A stretch of DNA of 64,000 nucleotides from Planctomycetota bacterium (GTDB lineage Bacteria > Planctomycetota > UBA1135 > GCA-002686595): contig JADJLZ010000011.1 in NCBI GenBank assembly GCA_016709875.1, forward strand, positions 222,254-286,253, in the 5' to 3' direction. The notes beneath the pieces are model-generated. The model had not been told where the DNA came from, made no database searches, and saw nothing but the letters and a program-made list of their open reading frames with translations. The position numbers and the translations under genes were made by a program. Position 1 is the first letter of the stretch; each line of letters starts with the position of its first letter. Of this stretch, positions 10,608 through 20,007 are shown in pieces.

Positions 10608-13261
10608 TTGCCCCTCGACTCCGGAAGCACGCTCGCGCACTACACGATTCTCGCCCCGCTCGGGGCCGGCGCGATGGGAGAGGTGTACCGCGCGAAGGAC
10701 TCGAGACTCGGGCGCGAAGTCGCGATCAAGGTGCTGCCGGAGCACTTCGCCGACGACGAGGAGCGCTTGCGCCGCTTCGAGCGCGAGGCGAAGTCGCTCG
10801 CGACCGTGAACCACCCGAACGTGGCGCAGATCTTCGGTGTGGATCAGGTCGGTGACACCTGCTTCCTCGTGCTCGAACTCGTGCTGGGCGAGACGCTCGA
10901 GGAGCGCCTGAAGCGTGGAGCGCTGCCGCTCGCCGAGACGCTCGACATCTGCAAGCAGCTCGCCGAAGGTCTCGAAGCGGCGCACGAGGCCGGCGTGATT
11001 CACCGCGACTTGAAACCGGCGAACATCCGCCTCACGCCCGAGGGCAAGGTCAAGGTGCTCGATTTCGGTCTCGCCAAACCCGCGAACGAAGGCCAGAGCG
11101 GCTCCTCGACCGACAGCGTGCTCTCGACCGAGGCCGGCCGCCTGCTCGGCACCCCGACGTACATGGCCCCCGAACAAGCGCGCGGCAAGTCGATCGACAA
11201 GCGCGTCGACATCTGGGCTTTCGGCTGCGTGCTGTACGAGTGCTTGACCGCGAAACGCGCCTTCGCGGGCGAGACGCTGACCGACGTCTTCGCCGCCGTG
11301 ATCGAGCGCGAGCCCGACTGGACGAAGCTGCCCGCCGCGACTCCGGCGCGCGTGCGCGAGTTGCTCGCGCGCTGTCTCGAGAAGGATCTCGCGAACCGTC
11401 AGCGCGGAGCGGGCGATGCCTTGGATCTGCGCGCGGCGCGCGAACCCGATCGAAACAGCGCTCAACCGACGGTTCTGTGCTCGTCGCCTGGGGCTTCGCG
11501 GCGCTCGCGCTCGCGGCGGGAGCCTGGGGCTGGCTGCGCCGCCCCGGCGAGGGCCCGAGCGCTCCGCTCTCTGGCAGCACGCGCACGCTGCGCTTCGAGC
11601 ACGTATTGCCGCACGGAATCAGGCTCTGCCCGAGCGATCGCCTGATGAACGAGATCGCGATCTCGCCCGACGGCTCGCGCATCGTGTACATCGTCGAGGA
11701 GGGCGGGAAGACGGCGGTCTACTCGCGCCAGCTCGGGGATCCGCAAGCGCAACGGCTCGACATCGGCAGGGACGTTCGCGGGCCGACGCTCTCGCCCGAC
11801 GGGACTTGGTTGGCCTTCTTCGAGAACTTCGACACGCTGATGCGTGTGTCGCTCTCCGGCGGGCCGCCGCAGCGGATCGCGACCGTGCCGCGGCCCTCGG
11901 GCACCGTGGCGTGGCTCGCGGACGGCAAGCTCCTGTACGCCGAGATGGACGTCAAGCGCGTCGTGGAGGTCGACGTCGCGAAAGGCTCCAGACGCGTCGT
12001 CGCCCAGCTGCAGCGCGCGTTCGAGGGCTTCGAGAACGTGGCCGCGTCTCCAGACCCCGACTGGGTCCTCGCCGACGGCTGGAATGGGATGGCCGTCTCC
12101 GACTACCGCGTGATGGCCGTTCACCGCACGAGCGGCGCGCTCGAGGTACTGGTGGAGAATGCCTCCAATCCGGCCGTGGTCGGCGACGACATCCTCATCT
12201 TCCAGCGTGGCGCGGCGCTGTTCGCGATGCGCTTCGACTTTCACGCCAGGCGCGCGCTCGGCGAGGCACGGCTGGTCTTCCCGGGCGTCTCGACGGATCG
12301 CTGGGGCGGCAGCTCGCAGTTCGCGGTCTCGCCCGAGGGCACGCTCGTCGTGGTGCCTGGCAAGCGCCGCGGAGAGGGACGGCGCATCGTCTGGACGAGC
12401 CCTGACGGCACGATCGAACCGATCAGTTCCGAGCCGGACGCCTTTTCGCAGAACCTCGATCTCTCCCGCGCTGGGAACGCGCTGGTCGTCGGCACCTTGC
12501 GCAACCGCGAGGAGCTGTGGAGCCTCGACCTCGTCGGCCGCAGCATGTCGCCGGTGGTCGTTGGCGAGTCGATGGGGTGCAGTCTCTCTCCGCGCGGGGA
12601 CACCGTCTTCTACGGCATCAACACCGAAGACGGCGGCGAGCTGCGCAGCATGCGGCTGGGTAGCGGCGCCACCACGATCCTGGCCAAGGGCAGGTACCAC
12701 CCCACGAGCGTCAGCGCGGAGGGTCGCCACGTGCTGCTCTGGGGCAATCTCGATCCGGCGCAGTCGGACAACTGGGACATCCTCTCGCTGGACACCGCGC
12801 TCGAACCGCCGCAACTCGTGCCCTGGATCGCGACGCCGGCACGCGAGTCCAATGCCAGCCTCTCCCCAGACGACAAGTGGCTTGCGTACCAGTCGGACCG
12901 CGCCGGTCGCACGGAGATCTTCGTGCGCGCCTGGCCGGATGGCCAGCGCGACTGGAAGGTCAGCGCCGGCCCGGGCGAGGAGCCGCGCTGGTCGCCCGAC
13001 GGCCAGACACTCTATTACCTCGACGGGGCGCGGTTGATGGCGGTCGATCTCGTGCTCACCGATGAGCAGAGCGTCAGCGTGGGTGCTGCGCGCGAAGTCT
13101 TGGCCAACATGGCCTTCGCCGAGTTCCAAAAGTACGGCGTCGGCCGCGACGGACGCATCGCGATGGTCCAACTCGCGGACTGGGAGCTCGCGGAGAGCCG
13201 GCTGCAGGTCGTCGTGGGCTGGGCCGCGGAGCTCGAACGCGTGCTCGCTCCCACGCGCTAG
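10608..13261 (+). CDS. Ser/Thr protein kinase with C-terminal PD40 (TolB-type) beta-propeller (frameshifted)
   Basis: Start chosen at TTG 10608 because the kinase domain begins at once (LAHYTILAPLGAGAMGEVYR) and a -10-like box sits 8 nt upstream. The catalytic domain is complete: AIKVLPE, HRDLKPANI, DFGLAK, GTPTYMAPEQ. Around 11410-11470 the frame changes; reading continues with a transmembrane segment (VLVAWGFAALALAAGAWGWL) and a propeller of repeated NEIAISPDGSRIVY-like units (TLSPDGTWLAFF, ASLSPDDKWLAYQSDRAG, PRWSPDGQTLYYLDG). Fusions of this shape are widespread in Acidobacteria and Planctomycetota; the propeller is presumed to sense an extracytoplasmic ligand. The stop TAG at 13259 is embedded in the -10 box of the next gene. 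Confidence 0.88.
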
Positions 13262-13264
13262 AAT
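13257..13264 (+). promoter_or_regulatory. -10-like box, kinase-SUMF1 gene
   Basis: GCTAGAAT (hexamer TAGAAT, 13259-13264) ends 9 nt before the ATG at 13274. It overlaps the stop codon of the preceding kinase, so this gene has its own promoter inside the upstream coding end and is probably leaderless. Confidence 0.55.
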
Positions 13265-13273
13265 TCACAGCAC

Positions 13274-15862
13274 ATGAGCCAGGATCCCGGTCTGTTCGAG
13301 CGCGCACTCGAGGAGTGCCTGGAGGCTTTCGAGAGCGGCGATGCGAGCGCGCTCGAGGCGGTGCTCGGCCGTCATCCCGCGCACGCCGCGCAGTTGCGTT
13401 CGCAAGTCGAGCGCCTGCATCGCCTCGGCTTGCTCGGCGAGGACGAGAACCCGCCGGCCCCCGCGCCCGAGGAACTGGCCGGGTACCGCCTCCTGCGGCG
13501 CATCGGCGAGGGCGGGATGGGGCTCGTCTGGGAGGCGCAGGATCCCAAGCTGCAGCGGCGCGTGGCGCTCAAGATGATCCGGCCCGAGCAGCTCTGGTTT
13601 CCCGGCGCGCGCGAGCGTTTCCGCCGCGAGGTCGACGCGACCGTGCGCCTGCAGCACCCCGGGATCGTGCCCGTGCACGCGGTCGGCGAGGAGGGCGGCG
13701 TGCCCTTCTACACGATGGAACTGCTCGACGGCTGCACGCTGGCCGAGGTGCTGCGCGCGCTCGAAGGGCGCGATCCCGCGCAGCTCACGGGCGCGGATCT
13801 CGCGCGCGCGATCGACGCGGCGGTGCCGCCGCGCGAGGGCCAGGAGCGCGGCCGCGGCGGCGCGGTCTTCGAGGGCAGCTGGGTCGCGGCCTGCGTGCTG
13901 ATCGCGCGCCAGGTGGCCGAGGCGCTCGAGCACGCCCACGGGCGCGGCCTCGTGCACCGCGACGTGAAGCCTTCGAACATCGCGATCACGCGCGCGGGGC
14001 GCGCGATGCTGCTCGACTTCGGCCTGGCGCGCGATCCGCAGGCCGACCGCATGACGCGCACGGGCGGCCAGCCGGGCTCGCTGCCGTACATGTCGCCCGA
14101 GCAGGCGGCCGGCGAGCGCGTGGTGGACGCGCGCAGCGACATCTACTCGCTGGGCCTCGTGCTGCAGGAGCTCTTGACGCTCTCGCCGATGTTCGAGGAG
14201 GAGTCGCAGGAGGCCATGCGCCGGCGCATCCTCGCGGGCGACCTCGCCTCGCCGCGCGCCCGCAACCGCGGCGTGCCGCGCGAGCTCGAGATCGTCTGCC
14301 GCGTGGCGACCGCGCGCGAACCCGGAGCGCGCTACGCGACGGCCGAGGACTTCGCCATCGATCTTGGGAACGTGCTCGCGCAGCGCCGGATCGAGGCCTG
14401 CAGTCCTGGCGCGTTGCTCGCGCTCGTGCGCTGGATCGAGCGCCATCCGCGCGTAAGCGCCGCGCTGTTGACGGCCGTGCCGCTCGCGCTCGCGAGCCTG
14501 GGCGCGCTGGCCTGGACGCAGAAGCGCGGTCGCGACGAGGTGCTGCGCCTCGCGGACGTGCGGCGGCTCGCGGACCTCGACCGCGATGCGCATCAGCTCT
14601 GGCCCGCGCTGCCCGCGCGCGTCCCCGACCAGGAGCGCTGGCTTGCGCGCGCCGAGGACTTGCTCTCGCGCTCCACGGAACACGAAGCCGCGCTGGCTGC
14701 GCTCGAGCGCGCACCGGGCGCGCAGCAGACGGCCGAGGGTGCCTGGCAGTTCGCGTCGACCGAGGAACTCTGGCGCCACGACACGCTCGCGGAGCTGGTT
14801 CAAGGCCTCGCGGGCATCCGGGAGCCGGCTCACGGGCTGATCGCGGACGTGCGCGCGCGCCTCGCGTTCGCGCGCTCGATCGAGGAGCGCAGCCGCACGG
14901 GAGCGGAGGCGCGCAAGCTCTGGGACGAGGCCGTGCGCTCGATCGCCGACCGCTCGCAGTGCCCCGCCTACGAGGGCCTCGCCCTCGCTCCGCAACTCGG
15001 CCTCCTGCCGATTGGACGCGACAAGGACTCGGCCCTGTGGGAGTTCGCGCACCTCGCGAGCGGCGCGCCGGCGGAGCGCGACTCGGACGGGAAGCTCGTG
15101 CTGAAACCCGAGACGGGCTTCGTGCTGGTGCTCGTCCCGGGCGGCCGCTTCCGCATGGGCAGCCCGACCGATCCGGACGACCCGGATCGCGACAAGCAGG
15201 CCTCCGAGGACGAGTCGCCGGCGCACGAGGTCGAGCTCGCGCCCTACTTCCTCTCGAAGTACGTCGCGACGATTGCGCAGTGGGAGCGCCTCAGCGGCAA
15301 ACCGCAGACCGACAGCCCCGAGATTTCCGCCGGGCCGCTGTACCCCGCCTCGAACATCAGCTGGGAGGAGGCGTAGAGCATCTTCGCGCACCTGGCGCTC
15401 GCGCTCCCGACCGAGGCGCGCTGGGAACGCGCGGCCCGCGCGGATACGACGACGCCCTGGTGGACGGGCGGCCAGAAGGAGACGCTCCAGGGCGCGGGAA
15501 ACCTGCTCGATGCGACCGTTGCTCGCAAGACGAACGCGGCGGGCCGGCCGTACGAGGCCTGGCTCGAGGACGGCTACGTGTACACCGCGCCAGTGAACAC
15601 CTTCCTCGCGAACCCGTACGGCTTCCACGACATGTGCGGGAACGTCAGCCAATGGTGCCTCGACCGCTACGGCCCGTACACGCTCGAGGTCCGGCCGGGC
15701 GATGGCGAGCGCCTCGTGGAGAAGGCACCCACGCGAGTGATCCGCGGCGCTTCCTGCGCGCGCCTCGCGATCCTCGCGCGCGCCGCGGTGCGCGCGGGCT
15801 TCGTGCCCGACTACCGCTACTGGGCGCTCGGCGTGCGGGCGGCGCGCGCGATCGATCCCTAG
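13274..15862 (+). CDS. Ser/Thr protein kinase with SUMF1/formylglycine-enzyme-like domain, interrupted by in-frame TAG
   Basis: Kinase domain at about residues 68-370 (RIGEGGMGLVW, ALKMIRP, HRDVKPSNI, DFGLAR, GSLPYMSPEQ), a transmembrane segment (ALLTAVPLALASLGALAW, about 395-415), then a SUMF1 domain beginning FVLVLVPGGRFRMGSP. Codon 701 (15374-15376) is TAG, just after SNISWEEA; the same frame continues without any indel through SIFAHLALALPTEARWERAA, CGNVSQWCLD and VIRGASC to a natural stop at 15862. So the SUMF1 domain is split by one nonsense codon, where family members usually carry a variable residue. Either a recent point mutation, a consensus error or readthrough; without readthrough the product is 700 residues with an intact kinase. 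Confidence 0.85.
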
Positions 15863-16452
15863 TCGGGGCTGCCGCCCATCTCGACCGAGAGCCGCGCGAG
15901 CGCGCGGCGCAGGAGGCCGCGCGCCGCGGCCTCGTTGCAACCGAGGAGTTGGGCGATGCGCGCGTGGGGCAGGCCGACGACGCGCGCGAGCAGGATCGCT
16001 TGGCGGTAGTCCTCGGGCAGGCGCTGCAGCGCCTCCTCGGCGCGCTCGAGCTCCTCGCGCCCGGCGGCCTCGCGGCTGGGCGTCGCGAGCCAGGCGTAGC
16101 CCGCGCGCAGCATCTCCGCCTCGGAGACCGAGCTCTGCGCGTACCCGCCGGCGCGCTTGGCGCGCCCGTGGTAGCGCGCGCGGTCGAGGATCTTGCGTTC
16201 GGCCGCCAGAAACAGCCAATGGCGGAAGTTCTGCTCGTCCTCGTAGTCGTGCTGCGCGAGGTCCTGGAGCACCTCGCGGCAGGCCGACTGCGCCAGATCG
16301 AAGCACTCTTCGCGCTTCAGGATCGCGTTGCCGGCGCGGGCGCGGACGAAGGCAACGAGGCCCGGGAGGTGGCGCGCGAAGAGCTCGTCGAGGGCGCTGG
16401 AACTGCCCTTCGAGGCCTCCAGGACGATCTTTTCGTGGCGGTCGGGCTGCAC
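15859..16452 (-). CDS. ECF-type RNA polymerase sigma factor
   Basis: 197 residues from a GTG at 16452. Region 2 (LDELFARHLPGLVAFVRARA, DLAQSACREVLQDL, NFRHWLFLAAERKILDRARY) and region 4 (LPEDYRQAILLARVVGLPHA then RIAQLLGCNEAAARGLLRRA helix-turn-helix) are both present, giving a complete group IV sigma factor of a type common in Planctomycetota. It directs RNA polymerase to a private promoter set; target unknown. Its stop and the stop of the convergent kinase-SUMF1 gene share the palindrome ctag (15859-15862). No anti-sigma gene is adjacent; the neighbouring kinases are candidate regulators, which is only positional inference. Confidence 0.88.
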   Translation of the reverse strand: MQPDRHEKIVLEASKGSSSALDELFARHLPGLVAFVRARAGNAILKREECFDLAQSACREVLQDLAQHDYEDEQNFRHWLFLAAERKILDRARYHGRAKRAGGYAQSSVSEAEMLRAGYAWLATPSREAAGREELERAEEALQRLPEDYRQAILLARVVGLPHARIAQLLGCNEAAARGLLRRALARLSVEMGGSPD

Positions 16453-16458
16453 GGATGG

Positions 16459-16466
16459 AGCCTACC
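16459..16466 (-). promoter_or_regulatory. -10-like box, ECF sigma gene
   Basis: Minus-strand GGTAGGCT ends 6 nt before the GTG start at 16452, consistent with a leaderless transcript. Confidence 0.4.
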
Positions 16467-16562
16467 ACACGATTCGGGATGCGATTTTCGCGGATTCCGG
16501 CGCACGCGCGGCCCGGACCGGCGCGCAGGCAGGGGTAGGTCCACCCCGAAAGCCAGCCCCCC

Positions 16563-18863
16563 ATGAAGCAACTCCTCCAGGCCAGCGCGCTCTTCCTCCT
16601 CTCGTTTCCTGCGCTTGCGGTCCAGCAGCGCGTGCAGCCGGCTTCCGGTCCGCTCTTGGATCCCGAGCGCGTCTACATGGACGAGCCGGGCGACGCTCAC
16701 GTCTGGGCGCGCACGGAGAGCTACAAGGCGAGCTTCGGCGCGGAAGGGGCGACGTTCGTCCCGTTCCTCGGGTCGAAGGCGCCGCACAACTACCCACTCG
16801 GGTTCCACGTGATCGGTTGCGAGGCCGGTGTCGCGCCCTCGCCCTCGCAAATCGGGGCAGTGGAGCGCATCGAGTACGAGCGCGGCGGGCTGATCGAGCG
16901 CTACGACCTCGCTCCCGGCTGGATCGAGCAGAGCTTCGTCTTGCGCGAGCGGCCGGCGGCGGGGGACTACACGCTGCGCATCGGCGTCGAGAGCGAGCTC
17001 GCGGGCCGGCTCGAGGCGGGCGAGATCCTCTTCTCGAACGAGCTCGGCGGCGTGCGCTACGGCCGCGCGACGGCGATCGATGCGCTGGGGCGCACGGCGG
17101 ACGTGCCGGCGCTGCTGCACGAGGGCGAGATCGAGCTCGTCGTGCCGGGCGCGTTCCTCGCGGATGCACAGGCGCCGATCACGATCGATCCGATCGTGTC
17201 CACGTTCACGATCGGGCTGGTCACGACGGACGACTACGCCACGGACACGGCCTACGACCTCACGACGGACCACTTCGTTGCGACGCTCATGCTCGAGTTC
17301 AGCCTGACCGACCACGACATCGTGAATCGCATCCTCTCGTCGACTGGGACGTGGCTGTGGGCCTACTTCGTGGACAGCAGTGCGACCGACTGGCGCTACC
17401 CGCATGTCGCCAACAACGGGGGCGCGGACCAGTTCCTGACCGTGGCCCAGGTCGGGACGGTCGGCTCCTGGAACGTGTACGGTCGCACGGCGACGGCTTC
17501 GAACGGAACCCAGGGAACGACGTTCCTGATCAGCGGGGCGGAGTTCGGCGACAAGCACTCCGCCCAAGTCGGCGGCGATCCGAACCCGAGCGGAACGACG
17601 TACTACTGCGTCGTCTGGACGAACGAGCAGGCCGGCAATGGCGACATCCACTACCAGCTCATCCGGCCCGACGGGACGAAACTCTTCACGCTCACGCAGA
17701 CGCTCGACGGCAGCACTCAAGACAACGGCGGCCCGAACATCTCGAAGTCGAACGGCAACCCGCCGACGGCGACGCAGGAGTGGAACGTCGCCTGGACCCG
17801 CAGCCTCTCGTCGACGAATCATGACATCTACGCGGCCCAGATCCACCGCGACGGTTCGATCACCTCGCCCGTGTTCGCCGTGTCCACGGGGTCGGCGAAC
17901 GACGACATCGGGGCCTGCGTGTCCTCGCTGGACGACCAGGCGAGCGGGACCCGCAACTGGATGGTCGCATGGACGCGGCGGACGGCGGCCGACTGGGACA
18001 CTCGCGGCGCGGTCTTCAACGGCTCGTCCTTCGTGACCTTCCAGACGAACCTCGCCGCGCTCGAAGACAACGCTGGGTCGGGGACCCTTTCCCTGTTCCA
18101 GGAAACCGCAGCCCTCGAGTGCGACGGCTCCAAGTTCACGCTGACCTACGCCGAATACAACTCGAGCCAAACCAGCGCGGACTCCTACGTCGCGACCTTC
18201 GACCTCGTTGCCAACCAGATCCAGGTGCAAGAGCCGCATATCATGGCTCAGCCCGACTCCCTTGGAGGCGCAATTACCTCGGAGCGCAGCGGTGGGGGCG
18301 CGAGAGGCCGCTGCCTGATGGTCGGTTACACCGTCCCCACGGGTGGTGCGGTCGACGGCTTCGCTGCGCTCTACGACGTCCCGGCCTTCTACCGCTTCTG
18401 CCTGCCGGGCACCGACGTGATCGCCTGCCCTTGCGGAAACGCGCCAGGCAGCCCCACTCGCGGCTGCAACAACTCGACTGGTACGGGCGGGGCGATGATC
18501 GCCGCGAGCGGCTTGCCCGCGCAGGACACGGTCGTCCTCGGCGCGTCGGCGATGCTCCCGACCTCGACCTGCATTTTTCTGCAGGGCAGCACGATCAGCA
18601 CGAACGGCGTCGGCTTTGGCGACGGCGTGCGCTGCGCGGCGGGGACGCTCAAGCGCTTGTACGTGAAGACGGCTTCGAGCGGCTTCGCGACCGCGCCGAA
18701 CGCGGGAGATCCGAGCATCAAGACACGCTCGGCGGCGCTCGGGGATCCGCTGGGCATCGGTACGCAGCGCGTCTACCAGATCTACTACCGCGACCCGCAG
18801 AACTTCGGCTGCGCCTCGCCGGCGACCTTCAACATCACTCCTGCGCTGCTGATCGAGTGGTGA
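16563..18863 (+). CDS. large exported protein with propeller-like repeats and CPCGN C-terminal module
   Basis: 766 residues from the ATG at 16563, with a signal peptide (residues 1-20, ending ALAVQQ). The middle carries at least four repeats built around a W-x-V-x-W-T core (YYCVVWTNEQ, EWNVAWTRSL, NWMVAWTRRT), separated by Asp/Gly-rich turns, suggesting a beta-propeller of the type seen in FG-GAP-like surface proteins. From about residue 612 there is a distinct C-terminal module with IACPCGN, RGCNNSTGTGGAM and an FGCASPATFN end. I associate this module with exported proteins of high-GC planctomycetes; it may be a surface or sorting domain. Function unknown; the gene is intact. Confidence 0.75.
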   Translation: MKQLLQASALFLLSFPALAVQQRVQPASGPLLDPERVYMDEPGDAHVWARTESYKASFGAEGATFVPFLGSKAPHNYPLGFHVIGCEAGVAPSPSQIGAVERIEYERGGLIERYDLAPGWIEQSFVLRERPAAGDYTLRIGVESELAGRLEAGEILFSNELGGVRYGRATAIDALGRTADVPALLHEGEIELVVPGAFLADAQAPITIDPIVSTFTIGLVTTDDYATDTAYDLTTDHFVATLMLEFSLTDHDIVNRILSSTGTWLWAYFVDSSATDWRYPHVANNGGADQFLTVAQVGTVGSWNVYGRTATASNGTQGTTFLISGAEFGDKHSAQVGGDPNPSGTTYYCVVWTNEQAGNGDIHYQLIRPDGTKLFTLTQTLDGSTQDNGGPNISKSNGNPPTATQEWNVAWTRSLSSTNHDIYAAQIHRDGSITSPVFAVSTGSANDDIGACVSSLDDQASGTRNWMVAWTRRTAADWDTRGAVFNGSSFVTFQTNLAALEDNAGSGTLSLFQETAALECDGSKFTLTYAEYNSSQTSADSYVATFDLVANQIQVQEPHIMAQPDSLGGAITSERSGGGARGRCLMVGYTVPTGGAVDGFAALYDVPAFYRFCLPGTDVIACPCGNAPGSPTRGCNNSTGTGGAMIAASGLPAQDTVVLGASAMLPTSTCIFLQGSTISTNGVGFGDGVRCAAGTLKRLYVKTASSGFATAPNAGDPSIKTRSAALGDPLGIGTQRVYQIYYRDPQNFGCASPATFNITPALLIEW

Positions 18864-19012
18864 ACCGGCGGAATCGTTCACGAAAAGGTTGCTCCGGGCG
18901 ACACTCGGAAAGCTTTGCCGTCCCGCAGCGTGCGCATGCGCTCTAGTGCTACACGCCTGTACTTGACCCACGGAGCCCATCCAGCCGAAATGGAGATTCC
19001 CCGGCGGGCCCC

Positions 19013-19963
19013 ATGCAGGACACGGAAGAGCAGACGTACACGGTCGGACCCTACACGCTCGTCGCCGAGCTGGAGCCCGAGGGCCGTTGGCGCATCTTCC
19101 AGGGCCACGACCCGGCCGCCGACCGCGACGTGACCATCAAGGTCATGCCCGGCAACCTGTGGCAGAACCCCGAGCGCAAGGCGCGTTTCCTGCGCGAGTT
19201 CCGCACCGCGGCGATGCTGCAGCACCCCAACATCGCCGGGATCCACGAGACCGGCGAGTTCGAGGGCAACGTCTACATCGCCTCGGAGTTCGTCGACGGC
19301 GCGACGCTGCCGCAGTTCCTCTCCGAGGGCCCGATGACGATGGCCGAGATCGCCTACGTCGGCGTCGCGCTCTCCGAGGCGCTCGCCTATGCGCACGAAC
19401 ACGGCGTGTTGCACCGCGACCTCGAGGCCGCGAACGTCCAGCTCACCTCGGACGGCGAGCCCAAGCTGCTCAATTTCGGTCTGCCCAAGGTGCGCACCGA
19501 GACGCTCAGCGCCGACGGCATCGGCGCGCCGATCCTGGGCACGCCCTCGGCGATGTCGCCCGAGCAGGCGCTCGGCCGGCCGGTGGACGCGCGCAGCGAG
19601 GTCTTCTCGCTCGGCAGCTTGCTGTACGAGATGGCCTGCGCGCAGCCTGCCTTCGCCGGCATGACGCCGCGCGACACGCTCGAAGCCGTGATCGAGGCCA
19701 CGCCCGAGCCGCTCGAGGCGCTGCGTCCGGATCTGCCCGACGATCTCGCGATGATCGTCGAGCGCGCGATGAACAAGGACCCGGAGAAGCGCTACGCCAA
19801 CATGACGCAGCTCGCCGCGGACCTGCGCACGTTCCAGCGCCGCGTCGACAGCCTGCTCGGCGAATCAGTGCGCCGCGCCGCGCGCAAACTGCCGCGGCCG
19901 CTCTTGTGGGGCGGACTGCTCGCCGCGCTCGCGCTCGCGGCCTGGCTCGTGCTGGGTCGCTGA
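19013..19963 (+). CDS. membrane-anchored probable pseudokinase of the Hanks family
   Basis: 316 residues with kinase fold landmarks but degraded catalysis. The glycine-rich loop is replaced by ELEPEGRWRIFQG, the catalytic loop reads HRDLEAANV (Lys to Glu at 138) and the metal-binding DFG is NFG (Asn154), while Lys43 (VTIKV) and Glu62 of helix C remain. The activation segment GTPSAMSPEQALGRP closely follows that of the TolB/TPR kinase at 7910-10535 (GTPGAMSPEQALGKP), indicating a paralogue. One C-terminal transmembrane segment (LLWGGLLAALALAAWLVLG) ends the protein; no extracytoplasmic domain follows. Probably a non-catalytic regulator or scaffold for a neighbouring kinase. Confidence 0.85.
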   Translation: MQDTEEQTYTVGPYTLVAELEPEGRWRIFQGHDPAADRDVTIKVMPGNLWQNPERKARFLREFRTAAMLQHPNIAGIHETGEFEGNVYIASEFVDGATLPQFLSEGPMTMAEIAYVGVALSEALAYAHEHGVLHRDLEAANVQLTSDGEPKLLNFGLPKVRTETLSADGIGAPILGTPSAMSPEQALGRPVDARSEVFSLGSLLYEMACAQPAFAGMTPRDTLEAVIEATPEPLEALRPDLPDDLAMIVERAMNKDPEKRYANMTQLAADLRTFQRRVDSLLGESVRRAARKLPRPLLWGGLLAALALAAWLVLGR

Positions 19964-20007
19964 GTCGAGCTTCAGCGCTGCCTCGGCGCGAAGCGCGCGG
20001 CCGCGGC

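Noticed and set aside
13265..16566. Very long open frames (over 1000 codons) on both strands over the kinase-SUMF1 gene
   Set aside because: Low-complexity Ala/Arg/Gly sequences without motifs; shadows of the kinase and sigma genes, which carry clear domains.
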